Assembly: GCA_019828545.1 (NCBI GenBank)
Contig: JACVRA010000165.1
Span: forward strand, 558,001-622,000
Direction: 5' to 3'
DNA length: 64,000 nt
Source: Paracamarosporium sp. OC-R06-R3
Taxonomy: Eukaryota; Ascomycota; Dothideomycetes; Pleosporales; Didymosphaeriaceae
Part shown: positions 11,954 to 24,800 of the stretch, in pieces
How the letters are laid out: the number at the start of each line of letters is the position of its first letter
Numbering within the stretch: the first letter of the stretch is position 1
The notes under the pieces: generated by a model
The model's input: the letters and a program-made list of their open reading frames with translations, nothing else
Told to the model about the DNA's origin: nothing
The model's database searches: none
Made by a program: the position numbers and the translations under genes

Positions 11954-12748
11954 GGCGGTAGGTATAGGTTTTAGGTTGAGCTTTGAACACGAGGTATCGT
12001 TGGGATGTTGAGAGGTGAGAGGTTGATTGTGTGGAAGGACGCAAGAGAGAAAAAAGCGGGTTCCGATCTTGAGTACGTGGTGAGAGTGAGCTCTCACTCA
12101 CACAGCTTGCTCCCGTGCATACCTTAACTAATTGGCGCAGGAAGAACAGTCACACAAAAACAGCATGCTAACATATAAATGATATTTTCCAATGCAATGC
12201 ATTTAATCGCGGCGGTAGGGCTAATTGCACCTATGTATATAATAATCATGAGCTTGAGGAGATCAAGAAGAGCTAGCAGACCCAATTTATAAAGACCTCT
12301 CTCAGATCAAGCGTGAGCACACACCTGACAGGAGAGCTTTGGTATTTATAGTCAAGTGATCTTAGCACGTATGAACAGGCATGTTTGTGTACATAGATGG
12401 GTGTGTTTGTGACATAACGATGAGATCCCAGGTAAGATTTGGGGTTGTTTGTCAAAGGAAACGACGAGAAGTTCATGCTATCGCTTAGTTCTGGTCTGAA
12501 AGCTCTTTTACGGGGTTCAATAAACAGCTATTGAACGATTTAAAACGTGTGGATACGCACCACTCATAGTATATGAAAACTTTTTCATTCCCAGCCTCAA
12601 CCGTATCTCCGCACAGGACGCAACACCCTCACGGTCAACTCTAACACGACAACTACCTACTCAACCAGTACGTGCGCCAGGCCTACCACCATAAAGCAGC
12701 CCAAAAACCGAAAGCACTACATACACCACCAGGTGCACGCTCGAAACT
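11954..12748. other. Divergent intergenic region
   Basis: Head-to-head spacer of about 795 bases that must contain the promoters of the 264-aa gene and the RING-H2 gene. The middle is AT-rich. No coding or RNA feature is supported. Confidence 0.55.
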
Positions 12749-13990
12749 ATGCGCACTGTACCCACCGCTTCGAGCCCGGGGCTCATGCCTAAGAGCTCTG
12801 CATCCGTCACCCTCACGCCGAAGCTTGAGACTCACACCAGCAGCAGCTCGTCACTCCATTTCAAGAGTACCACAGATGTAACCGGCGAGCCTGCCGCCAA
12901 TCTTCCGCCTTTCGCTTCCATTCGCGGCGCTCTATCAAAATCCCTGTACTTCGGTCTCAGGTCCGTCCCTGGAAGCAGCGACGGCGAGAAATGCATCATC
13001 TGCAACCACGCTGTGAACGTCGTTGATGGCGATGGTCTCTTCGCTCCAGCAACGTGCGCTCATGTTTTCCACGATCACTGCCTCATGACCTCAATCCAAT
13101 ACGGTAACTCCTGCAATGGGTGCGGGGCCGGTTACTTTGGGGATCATCCCGTGAAGTACACCCTCTCCGATGGAGAGATTAACTTTCTATGGGAGACGAT
13201 TGTTAGTGGCGATCAAAACGTAACGCTCGATAGTGCAAAGGTCAAGAAGTTACAGTTGAACCATTCAAGTGAAGAAGCTTTGAGGAAGCAGCAGCTTGAC
13301 CAGTGGGAGCAGGAAGAGCAGGAGCACGACACTAAGCAACAACGTCTACAATCGGAAGATCACACGAGCTTAACGGAAACGGAGCAGAAGACGGCAGAGG
13401 AGATCAAGAAGGAGCCCACCCTTCAAAACCAGGTCAACTCCAATGCGGTGCGCCAAATCCGAGACTCTAGTACCGAGCCCATGGTGCGGCCAAAGATGGA
13501 GACCATGAGCAGCAGCCCTCCTGGCAACCCCGAACCCGAAGACCCGAAGGACTCTATCCAAGAGCCAACCCAAGAAGAACTCGCCGCTGCCGCAGCCGAG
13601 AAGCAGCGAGTTTACGACGACGCAGTGCGCACCCTCCACGCCCACACAATCGATGGACACATTGCCGCCTGGGCTGCCGACTACGTGGATCGCAAAGGAC
13701 GCGAACAGATATACAACTATTCCCTGAGGAACTGGAGGAGGGCTTCGGAGGTTGCTCAGCGCTGCTATATGCAGCAAGGTCGCGGTCAACTCGTGCGCGA
13801 AGATGTGCAGCAGGCGCTACGGGTCGTGGACGGAACCATGTTCTTCGTTGCTGGGCTCAGGCAGTGCTGGGGGTTAGACCAAGAGGACCGTTTGACGTTG
13901 AGTCAAATATTCAACCGCTCCACGGCGCCTCGGCCTAGGGTGCCAAAGGAAGGTCTTGCGCCTTGGTGGTGGCCTGCTGCCCCTTTGTGA
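12749..13990 (+). CDS. RING-H2 zinc-finger protein, putative E3 ubiquitin ligase
   Basis: Intronless, 413 aa. Residues about 88-130 carry a canonical RING-H2 ligand spacing: CIIC, then CAHVFHDHC, then CNGC (C-x2-C-x17-C-x-H-x2-H-x2-C-x10-C-x2-C). RING-H2 domains recruit E2 enzymes, so an E3 ligase role follows from the family. The N-terminus is Ser/Thr-rich; the centre is Gln/Glu-rich and probably coiled coil or disordered; the C-terminal third (AWAADYVDRKGREQIYNYS) is a conserved-looking helical block of unknown role. No membrane helix. The substrate is unknown. Confidence 0.75.
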   Translation: MRTVPTASSPGLMPKSSASVTLTPKLETHTSSSSSLHFKSTTDVTGEPAANLPPFASIRGALSKSLYFGLRSVPGSSDGEKCIICNHAVNVVDGDGLFAPATCAHVFHDHCLMTSIQYGNSCNGCGAGYFGDHPVKYTLSDGEINFLWETIVSGDQNVTLDSAKVKKLQLNHSSEEALRKQQLDQWEQEEQEHDTKQQRLQSEDHTSLTETEQKTAEEIKKEPTLQNQVNSNAVRQIRDSSTEPMVRPKMETMSSSPPGNPEPEDPKDSIQEPTQEELAAAAAEKQRVYDDAVRTLHAHTIDGHIAAWAADYVDRKGREQIYNYSLRNWRRASEVAQRCYMQQGRGQLVREDVQQALRVVDGTMFFVAGLRQCWGLDQEDRLTLSQIFNRSTAPRPRVPKEGLAPWWWPAAPL

Positions 13991-15162
13991 GGTTTCCGGG
14001 GTGGATCGTCTCTGATGCAGCTCCAGTAACTTCGCCTTCGATCCTGGAGACACATTTCGATCACTAGGTGGAGTACGAGCACACTCCTTTCTCTAAAGTA
14101 GCTTCCCCTAGACCACGTTTGCTAATAACCAACACGGCTCGTGGATCTGACTAGATTCTCACTAAATCTGGCTATCTTGGATTCTCGGTGGCGGGAGAAG
14201 TAATTTGTCCTTTCAGCCATCAAACATGCACACTGCTTTCATTCACTGCAGCATGGGCTCTCGTTCGAAGAAGGTTGGTATACTAGCTTTGGAGCCATTG
14301 GTGCTCAGGGTCAGCTGTCATCCATTTCCCCTTTGTGTTTAGATTTTGGCAGTTCCACGAATGCTCATTGTTCTTACGAGCGAGAAGTTTCCGTGGGAGA
14401 GATCGACAAGTCAGATAGCCTTGATGAAACTGAACGTGTCATGTATCTGGCATTTGATAAACGATTAGTACCTTGGTCATAGTAAGCATTGTGACATGTT
14501 TTTGATGATGAAACAGCATCGTTCTACCTCTGTCCTTCTGTATCATGCTGCTAGGTACTTGGACGATACCAGTGGAGATACCGCACTTACACCTTCGTTT
14601 CTGACAGAGAGCCTGTAAACAAAGGAACTTTCAGCCCTGCCCATCCATCGATAACAATCTATCCTCTCAGATAGTCGCTGTACCATCCGTCTTGAGACAA
14701 CACACCAAAGTACATCACCAAGTAGCACACAACTTTTGTACAGGGTTATACATCTCATTGACCTTTCCATCGGGCCGCCTAATACTATACAAAAAGGAAA
14801 AAACCACAATCATCATGCAATCATTACGCCAAGATGCCAAATGCAAGTCCGGCCGTCTCAGTGATCCTTAATCCAGAAAAAATCCTCAACTCCAGACCCA
14901 AAAGCCCAGAGCGGCAGCAACGGCAGCTCAAAAGGTGGCACCGAGCTCTCATTATCCTAAAGGTGAGGTATCATGCAGAAACATCCTCCAAAAGCCTTGC
15001 TCAATTCGAAAAACGCCTTAGAAACACAAAGAAAGAAAAGAAACGTTTGTAGGGGTATCCGAATGGGCCTTGGGCGGTACAACCCAGAAAACAAAATCTG
15101 CGTCCCTCCTCGACCAAAAAAGTCCGCTTTAGGTAAGGTTGACTGACTGGGAAGGACTTGGT
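13991..15162. other. Tail-to-tail intergenic region
   Basis: About 1.2 kb between the RING-H2 gene and the RhoGEF gene, which converge. A lysine-rich 72-codon frame at 14834-15052 (+) exists but has no recognisable domain or supporting context. Otherwise I see only likely 3' UTRs. Confidence 0.5.
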
Positions 15163-18100
15163 CTAAGCATCCTCGGGCAGAATTCTAGCAAAGTGCTTCT
15201 CCCAGATCCAACCGACCGTCCTGTGCGGATCGTCTTGGTTCCGCGCAAGCCACAGCTCGCCTTTCATGCCAATAACATCGAAGATCTCGCCCGGCACGTA
15301 GACAAGGTACGGAATTCCGCCCTCACGCCTATCATGTGCGATGTTGAACTCAAAGAGACTCGCAGCCAAAAACAAGACTTCGGGCTCGTCGGGGTCAGAG
15401 GGCGTGGCAGGAAGTTCCTCGGCGGAGTTACGCGTGGACATGGGGAGTGCCGAATTGAAGACGCCAGAGGTGCGGGAGGAACCAGGTTGGGAGGGTTGTT
15501 GAGAGTGGGAGGAAGAAGCGGTGGTAGAGTGTGTGAGGGTGGGTTGCAGAAAAGAAGCCCCAATAGAAGCAGGCACGGCGAATGCTGAGGGGTCGTCGTA
15601 AGCACCATCAAAGCCTGTGTTCATGTTTGTCCAGGCGGGGAGGCGAGCGCTACTAGCGGAAGTTCTACCTCCAGTTACGGTAGATTCACTGGTGTGCGAG
15701 CCTGGAGCTTGCGGTGGCTGGGTTAGATTGCGCTCGGAACCAGGACGCTCGCGGAACATAGATGAGGATGCGCTGGACGTAGCAGTAGGGATATTGTTGT
15801 TGTAGCTGATGGGCGGTGCAGAGCCAGCGCCATAGGCAGCGGCAGGCGAAGAGCGGGGTGGACCCTCGAAAGAGTGCATGCCAGAGCGCGAACTGTTATA
15901 ACCACCGCTATTGCGATTGCGTGCGTGACGATCCAATAGAGACATGTCGCTGCCGACAGACTCCGTTCTCCTGGACGAAGACTTGCGCGACGAGGCATCG
16001 TCGGTCATGGAAATGGGGCTCATGTAGTTACTAAGACTGTTGATAAGCTCATGGTTGATGATTGCCAGGTTCTTAGCAGCCTGCTCCATCTGGCGGAAGT
16101 CTGATTTGAAGCGCTCCTGGTACGTTTTGAAGTCGTAGCTGATGGAGGTGGTATGCTGCGGCTCGCTCTCTAGCAATGGGAGGATCTTCTTGGAACAGGT
16201 CTTGTACCAATCCTTCGAAAGACCGATGAAGATGGTCGAGCAGAGGCGGACAACCTGCTTGGTGAGTTCGTACAGCATGGGCAGCTCTTGCTTGAGAGAG
16301 TCGTTGATGGTGAGGAAAGATTTGGCGATCTCTTCGAGCTTGGGGTCGACTTTCTCTTTGCGGTCAATGGCTTGCTTGTACTTGGCATATTGAATCAAGA
16401 GCTTCTTGCGTTGCTCCATGAGCTTCTGGGGTCCGACCCACTGGTCCCAGACGTTCGAGATGGGCTTCATAACACGATCCCTGACGGCGGTTTTCTACGT
16501 CTTCGTTAGGTCATATCAATACTAGTAGATTAAATGTAACTTACATGCTCTTCAAGGGCTTTGTTCTGGAGGTCAAGATGCGCCATCGCCCACCGTCGCC
16601 AGGTGCTCTCCATTTCGGCGTTTGCCGAGGGACCTGTCTCAGAGACTGTGATGAAACCAAGCATGACGCTATTCAGTTGGACCGTAGACTCCGTCAAAGA
16701 CTGCAGGTATTGCTCCATGTCCGCGATTACGATTTGGATCTGGAAGAAATGACCACCAAATTTCTGGGTCACTTGATTGTAGTCTTGATCCTCGAAAATC
16801 AGTGCGGCTTCTTGCAAGGTCTTCGCCTTTTCTTTGCTCCACCTAAGAGCTTTCACAATCGACTTGACGTTGCGCTCGCTAGCACCTTTGCCTTTTTGCT
16901 TCTTTCCCTCGGACGTTGCTGCTCGTAACGTCTCCTGTCGCTTCTTCGCTACATCAATGCGCTCAGCGATGCGTGTAATTGCCTCCTTGGCTTGTTTGAT
17001 CGTTGGTAGATCGGGATGATCCGGGACGGTTTTCTCGATGAGCTCGCCCAGCAGAAGGGGGTATCGAAGCATGCGTTGCACAGGCTTGATGAGAAGAGAG
17101 TCGAGATCCCATGCAGTGGTGAGGTTAGGGCAATGCTGGAAGCAAGCCATGACCCAGCCAAGCAGCTCCGGGTTCTGCGCGTTGTCCTTGATAAATTTGC
17201 TTGCATCGTCATAGTTCAGGTAGTAAGTCGTATACACCCGCTCCATGCGAGGCGCAAAGGCCAGCATGACCTCTCCAACCTTAACCTGGCGGTCGTTCTC
17301 TGGGGTGCAGTGCACAAATTCATCATACGGCTTGTCCGAGTTCTCTTCCGGCGGCAACTGATTGACGATGGGTCGAATGGCGTCCTTGAGCGATTTCCAC
17401 AAGTTGTGCGAGAAATTCTCGAGATCCTTGCAGTTACTGAACAGTAGCTTGCGCTCTTCGTCGGTTAGCACCTCTTTGGAAGTTCCCTCGAAGATCTGAT
17501 GTGCAACCATCATGTCTACGCAGAAACTATGCTCTGTCTTGCACAGCTCCTCGATAACGCGATAGCGCTTCTGCACTTGCTGAACGGCCTTCTCACGCTC
17601 CTTTGCTGCAAGCTCCTCTGGCGAAGGAGGAAAAAGCTTGTCCTGCACATGCTCGGGGGTGGGCGAGGATGGCTCTGATGCTGACGTCCTCGCTTCTATG
17701 CTCGGAATAACGCCTGCTGCGATCGTACCACCACCACTAGTGCCGTCATAGCTGTAATTGCGCTGTCGGTCGGGCGAAGCTGGAGGCGTCCTACTGAGTA
17801 ACGGTCTGTCATCGGAATCGCTCGATTGGCCGTCATCCCGGTCGGGACAGAGGCGGCTGAAGACAGGACCCATATTTGGTGGAGGAGGAGGCGAGTATGC
17901 CGGTTCGGGCGGTGCAGATTGCGGGGCGTGAGGTATCTGTTGTTGCTCTTGACTATGCTGCAAAGAAAGGCCAAGCCCTTCACCTACGCTGACGATGTCA
18001 GGTAGCTGCTGGTACTGAATCTCATGGGCGAGCGGCGAGGACCAGTCTTTTGGCGGAGGATTAGGCGCTGGCGCAATACCGTTGCTATGGCCGCGATCAC

Positions 18101-20732
18101 GTGCTGATGCTCCGGAAGAACTGTCGGGCCGGCTGGGGCCCTCAATGATTGTTGTCGTGGCCGATGCGACCGACGCATGCGAGCCTCGCGAATACCGTCT
18201 CGACTGTGAAGGGAAGATGATGGCAGTGCCGCCAGGGAAGGGCTCATCCGGATCTGCAGCGAGTTGCCGTATGCTGGGCGCCGACGCGGTATGTTGCACG
18301 GGCTGCACCGCACTGGATTTGGTTTCTAGCTCCGCTACCCCCTCTCTTCCTACAGCAGCATCGCTGAGTAACCTTGCAAGATACGTCTCGGTTGCCTCCT
18401 TGGAACCCCAGTCCCTGTGCTGGGCCACTATAGGAGATACACTTTGCACTTGTTCCCAAGACTCTTGTGCAATTTTCGGGGTAATAGTGTCAGACTCGTG
18501 GTAGACGTTCAAGATTTTGTTGATGACGCTGTACGCCTCGCTGTCCAAGGTGAACGAGTCTTTCTGCGGTTCCTCTGGCGTTTTCGGGCCCCAGTTAGGG
18601 GGCTGCTGGCCGATTTGGTGATAAAAGGCCATGCTTGCAGAGTCCTCAGGCATCAGTGTGCCTCGATCGGCAAAAGGATCCATGGGGGAATCGTCAATTT
18701 CCTCGTCCAGATAGGATATCGTTCCAGTGGCATCCAAGGGCTCAACGCGCCATGTTTGAGAGCCAATGCTCAACCGAGTCTGGTGCTTTGGCTGTTTTGG
18801 CGTGTCATTATTCCATCCTGGACTCGATACTTCTGACCCAAGAGCGATTGGTATCGATTCCCTCACACCAAGTTCAGATTGATCTTGGGTATCCTCTACA
18901 CGCGATATTTGGCCTCTCCGCACGTTGGCCGGCTGGTATGTTTGTGCTTGTAGCAGTTCACCACCTAGCTGCGGTGTTTTAGGCGCAGGTGCGTCTTGTG
19001 GCTCTTCTTGTTTAAGGGAATCATCTAGAGAAGGCGTATTTGGTGCCTGAGCCATAGGCGGGGTCGTCATAAAACTTCCAGGCATTCCCAGAATGGGTGA
19101 CTCATCAAAACTTGTTGTTGCTGATAAAGGCCGTCCAGCGGGCGGTGCAGAAAGTCCATCAGTGGAAAGATGCAAGGCGCTCTCCGGGTTTTCCAAGCTA
19201 GTATCCAGATGCTGTTTATTTGTATCCAATTCTTGCTGTAAACCTAACACATCCGAAACATCTTCTTCGTCTTCAGAAGGTTCAACGCGCCTCACTGATA
19301 ATCGTTTCTCCTCGTGCTCGGGTTCTAACATGTGTGACCGATCTTGCACTTGCGGCGCGTAGCTGTCGCCAAAATAATCCTGCGCACCATTGGGATCAGC
19401 GCTCCTGGACCGAGAGCCCGGTGTCTTTTGCAGAGGCTGGCGCTCGCGTGAATTGCGAAGGCGCGGAGAAGTGGGTGGTGGTAGAGCAGTTATGACAGCG
19501 GCGACACTGGGTCCATTTCCGCTGTTGGCTTGGGGTGACTTTCCACGCTCACGATATCCACGGTACGAAGCCGCCGCTAGTGTAGGTTGACTTGTAGGTG
19601 TTGTGGATTTCTTGGAAGGGGTGGAGTTGCGCCCCACGGGTACTCTTGCCGGTCGTGTGGGGGACGTCTTGCCGTGTCCGCGGGTTGCAGTTGGTCGCAT
19701 ATAGTTGAACTTTACAGAACGCGTAGAAGAGCTCGAGTCCGACGCTGTACTCATCCTCCGTGATGCGACTGGAATCCGCGATGGTGGGGAGCGTCGCCGT
19801 GGTGTTCTAGTTTCTGAACTGGGAGACTGGTGTGCGAGGGGATCTGCGCCTATCCGGCGTGACGCCATGTCGGAGGCGGATCGTTGGCTGTGTGGGGAGA
19901 AAACATCCGCGTGGTTCTCAGGCAACGACGGAAGGTCTTCAGTTACAATTTTAATGGTCGAGTTTCCAGAGTGCGGGGCTGGGGGTGGATTGGAGCTGAG
20001 CTCGTTTGAGTCTGCCACGCCGTCAAGATTGGGTATCCCAAAGCCTGGCGTTACCGCGTCATGGTCCCCAACCACTTCGCCAAAGAACGGTTGCCGACCT
20101 TTCTCCTTCTCGCGCGTTGGCGAAGATAGTTTCTTCCTTGAAGGCAGCTTGTGCGGATCTTGGCTCGATCTCACTCCGTTCACCGGCGCGCCTCGTGCCT
20201 TCGCAGTTCGAGCACTGACGGGAGACGGGGGCGCAGGCTGTGGGCGGTCTCGCGGCTTCAAGTTGTTGAACTTGTATGAGCCGTACGAAACCTCTTTTGA
20301 TGGTTGTGCTGGTGACGAGGATGCGGAAGCTGCTGGCGGTCGAACGGGTCGCGCGCGCGTGGTCTGGGGGGAAGACTCGGTCGACGAGGGTTGGTTGAAC
20401 TTCTGCGCCATGCTCTTGACTGACGGCCGATTGAATTGGATGGGAGGCGTCGACCGCGGCGTCGAGGTCGTCGAGGTCGCGGGACCGGAGACGGAGCGTA
20501 TGGAGGGCTTGGGGGTCGAGCGCGCTGCTCCGTTGGGGGTCTGCTGGCGCTGACGAGTGGCAGTCATGTCGTTCGGCTGGGCCACTTCGTTGGTGTGGGC
20601 GACAGCAGACTTGTAAAAGTCATCGGGAGCGTGTTCAGTGACTTCATCACCGCTGTCGAGCGACTGGACCCAGCTGGCCACGCCAGGGTGATATGCAAAG
20701 TTATGCATATGGGTATGCTCAGGCTCCGCCAT
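15163..20732 (-). CDS. Rho guanine-nucleotide exchange factor with DH, BAR and SH3 domains
   Basis: Two exons (16545-20732, 15163-16494; 50-nt intron) encode 1839 aa. The first thousand residues are disordered, rich in Ser/Pro/Arg and with many SP/TP sites. A DH domain begins near residue 1050 (QKRYRVIEEL, TEHSFCVDM) and includes the signature LIKPVQRMLRYPLLL. A BAR-like coiled coil follows to about residue 1550. A Ser-rich linker leads to a C-terminal SH3-like domain (LFLAASLFEF, LWLARN, GWIWEKHF). DH domains load GTP onto Rho-family GTPases and BAR domains bind curved membrane; the order DH-BAR-SH3 is that of Tuba/Gef1-like Cdc42 activators. I infer a polarity role in hyphal tips or septa. 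A long antisense frame inside exon 1 is a shadow of the low-complexity sequence. Confidence 0.85.
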
Positions 20733-21858
20733 ATCGAACCCCTACCACACCATGATCCTAATAGCGAGGAGGGCGCGAAGCGAATGGCGCGGATCAACGC
20801 GAGGACGATGGCGACGAGAACGGGTAGGCCAATCAGCCTGTGGCGGTGAGGAGGGGCTCGCGGCGCTGGAGCTCTCTCAAGTCGAGGCGGCAAGGGTAGC
20901 AGGAGACAACTCACACACCGTGAAGCCTCAATCTATGGCCGAGTCAGCCAATAGCGAGCGGAGGCGGCCGGTGGCCCAAGTTTGCCCTGGGGCTGCTGTT
21001 TCAGGCTGAACTGCTCCGCGCTTTGGGAGAGCAGTGGATGGCAGCCGGCGCACCACCAAACGGAACGTCCAACTCTGCCGGGCGGCGCGATGGGTGCGTG
21101 GTGGGGGAGGAGGGAGGTGCGTAAGCGTGGGCGAGGCACGGCGGAGGTGAATCGTCGTGGTTGCTGATCTGCGGAAGCACGGGAGGGAGAACGAGGAACC
21201 CACTGCTACGGTCCTGCGAGCCAAGCTCACTGGTCAACCGTTGCTGTACCAAACTCTCCCCTGGCGCGATGGCGGGGGTCCGCTTCCAAAAGACAACATT
21301 GGGATGGCATGCGAGGAGCTCCCGACGCACGCCGCTGTGGAAAACAGTCACCAAAGCATTTGGACATGCTCATTTCGTTTTCTATAGATTATTCTGCTAT
21401 TTCTCCATGTGCCACCCCCTCCAAAGGCGCCATATCCAGTGTTTGTGGAGTCGAAGCTAAAAGTAAGCGTCGCGGCAGCTCGTCCGGGGAATGATAGCAT
21501 GTCAATGCCACTGTCAGTGTCTCGCGCCATCAAGCTCTCTGCAAGTCCTGCATAATCTCTGCATCCGTCTGGCGCCCCTTATCGTGCTCGCACTCGACCG
21601 GCAACACAGCAACTCTTGGTGTCACAGCCCAGTCGTAGATAGAAATCTCACGAAGGACTACCAATTTCACATCCCTGGTGCGCCAATCGCTCTAGGCGAC
21701 TTTGGGCGCCAGGCGGCCCAGGAGCACCATTGGAACACCATCACCATACACGGCACCACCCGCACTACTAGCCGCGTCCATACACGCCATTCACAATGCT
21801 CCCGTAATCGTCAGAACAACAGCGCAGTTGCGTGTCAATTGCGTGGCATCCCACCGGC
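20733..21858. promoter_or_regulatory. Divergent promoter region between RhoGEF and telomerase genes
   Basis: 1.1 kb head-to-head spacer. It must carry both promoters and 5' UTRs. I cannot point to a defined transcription-factor site. Several overlapping short open frames on both strands look like chance. The telomerase frame also has an upstream in-frame ATG at 21832. Confidence 0.5.
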
Positions 21859-24800
21859 ATGAAGAGAAGACGCAACGATCAAGTTGGCGGCAACGGAAAC
21901 TCCAAGAAGGCCAGGGTTGCGTCGGACCAATCTCCCGCCGCCACACCTGCAAGCATCGAGCATCCCGTGCTTTCTCGCCTCTACCCCGACGTGTTGTCGT
22001 TGCGCCACTATCTGCTGTCCCGCCTACCAGCCTCGTCTAGATTGAAAGGCCGGCGACGGAAATTGTCTCAGTTGGGCAAGCACCCCGATCACGGAGACAC
22101 TGCACCACATGCTATTGACCTTGAGCTCGGCGAGCTGCTTGATGCGACTTTGGTGGGTGTGCAACCTACCTCTAACGTGAGGGGAAAAGATGACGCGGAG
22201 AAGGAAAGAAATAGGGATCTGGAGAGTTTCACGCAGGAGGTGTCTGCCAGTAATATCTCGGCAGGGACATTTGAACCAGGCTATTTCTTGCAAGCTGAGG
22301 TGAGTTTTGAGGGGTTGATCGTACATTGGGAGCCCATTACATGCTTCTCCATGGCCAAAGAAGGTGCAATAGCTGACAAGGTTTAGATTGTCGATTTCGT
22401 GATCTGGCGACTGTTCAAGCGGTCAACGTCGTACAAACCAACGCATTTACTTTGTCATGGCTTCCAGCGGTCAGGCCCACATGGCCAATACAGGCCACAG
22501 AAGACAGCCCACTCTATTCCCGGAATATCATCGAATTTCAGGAATACTGGTGTAGAAACGCTAAAGGGGGCATTGTGGTGTCGCTTGCACGCCGTCTTAG
22601 GCAAAGAAGGCCAAGTTATCATGATGGATATGCTTACCCACTGTGGAATTTTCTCTCCTATCAAAGAATCTCAAGGTGATGGAAATCTTCTACAACTGAG
22701 CGGTGTTCCCATTCACGAACTGAAACCTCCACCTGCTCTCGACAACGCTTCTGCAGCAATACTCGAAAACAACTTTGCAACAAAGAAACCGAACACCTTG
22801 GTGAGCGAGAACCGTAAACCAAGTGCAATCACCATCGTTCGGAATCGCATGTTGTATGCTCGTGCCGCACTTAATGCAAAAGGAGGCGTTCGGTTCGGGA
22901 TGCGCCACATTCGTGAGTAACCACCCATTGGGCATATCATAGCACTAACAGTGAGCAGACGTTCTGAACCGATTTCCCAGCCTGGAGGACCTCCAACAGA
23001 CTGTGCACATCATGCGACATATATTTCCACGGCAATACGGGTTACACAACGTCTTTACCTCGGTTGTAGACAAGCGCGAGACAACCATGGCGTTCAAGGA
23101 TTACACGTTGCGAGAAAAAGAAATTCACCAAGCAATGTGCCGAGAGGTGCCCGAAATTAAACGTACGGAAGAACTTATTCTCAGGTGGAAACAGCGCGTA
23201 CCAAAAAGGCTTCGGGAAGAAACGATTGCATTAGTCAATAAGCTTCGTAAACTGCACACGAGATGCTCATACATGGAGTTACTCCGTCATTATTGCCCCG
23301 TCGAGGTAACCGTAACATATCTCATGGGTGAACCAAGCTGACAAGTAAAGGGTCTCGAGCTATCTTCCAAGCCAGACTGGAGGAGAAGCGCACTTCAACC
23401 AAAAGATGATGCTTCTCGCAACACGATCTCAGCTGAAGATGGCAAGGCTGACTCCAACTCTCTTTCCGAACCTCGAACCGTTGAAGAGACTTGTTTCACA
23501 GATATGGCATGTCCCACGGCGCACGTCTCTGCATTTTGCCGTGCCGTGCTCGGCAAAGTTATCCCCAACGCATTCTGGGGAACCGACGAGAACAAGCGCA
23601 TGATCATGTTCTGGATAGACCAATTCGTATGCCTTCGCCGATTTGAGAGTCTCACGCTACATCAGGTGACGAAAAACATTCAGGTAGGCCGTTCCCGTTG
23701 GCGACAAGGCGCATACGTAGGTGATTAACAGCCGTGTAGATATCCGCATTAGCCTGGCTCCAACCGCCTGGTCAAGATCCTGCTGCATCGATGGCTAAAT
23801 CCGATCACGATAAACGAAGAGAAATTTTCTTGGAGTTCGTGTATTGGATTTTCGATTCCTTCCTGATCCCGCTAATCCGGTCGAACTTCCACGTCACAGA
23901 ATCTAATGTCCACCGCAACCGCCTCTTCTACTTTCGGCACGATGTCTGGCGCATGTTGACGGAGCCTTCTTTGTCGAACCTGAGATTCAACTTGTTCGAA
24001 GAGGTCCCGACCGAGCATGCTACGAAGCTTCTCTCGATAAGGCCGCTAGGCTTCAGCAAAATAAGGTTGCTACCCAAGAGGGCTGGCGTGCGGCTCATCT
24101 CAAATTTGAAAAGGAGGCAACAAATCGTGAGAAATGGTGTTACGGTGCTGGGTCGTAGCATCAATTCAGTAATGACACCGGCGTTCAACGTCATTACCTA
24201 CGAGAAGGTCAGCTTTGATATCTAGACAGGTTGGATCTGGTAGAAGTAAGCTAACCATAAGCAGACCCTTCACCCTGAGAAGTTTGGATCCTCACTCTTT
24301 TCGGTCGGCGACATGTTCCCAAAATTGTCTGCTTTCAAGCAGTCGTTGTTTGAGCGAGGACTAGGAGATAGCCCGCTGTATTTCGCGAAAGTTGATGTGC
24401 AGTCTTGCTTTGACACGATACCCCAGCAACGCCTTATTACTATGGTTGATAGCCTCTTGTCCATGCAGCAATATCATACTGGCAAGCATGTGGAGGTCCG
24501 TGCTCTGGGCCAGCTCCAGCGGCTTAACGGAGAGTATGTGAACCCAATGCCGCAAAAACGGTATGTCGCGCATAGTGCAGGCGCAGAAGACATTGCTCCT
24601 TTCGACCGCCTTATCCAAGATACGTATGTCGGATCAAAGGCGAACACGGTGTTCGTGAACACGGCCGCCCAGAAGTTCGAGACGAAGGATGATCTGATGC
24701 AGTTGTTGCGTGAGCACGTTGAACGCAATCTCGTCAAAATCGGGAAGAGGTTCTACCGCCAAAAGTCAGGCATCCCGCAAGGCTCGATACTTTCGACCAT

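Noticed and set aside
19705..20553. 282-codon plus-strand open frame
   Set aside because: It is antisense to the low-complexity N-terminus of the RhoGEF and has no domain of its own.
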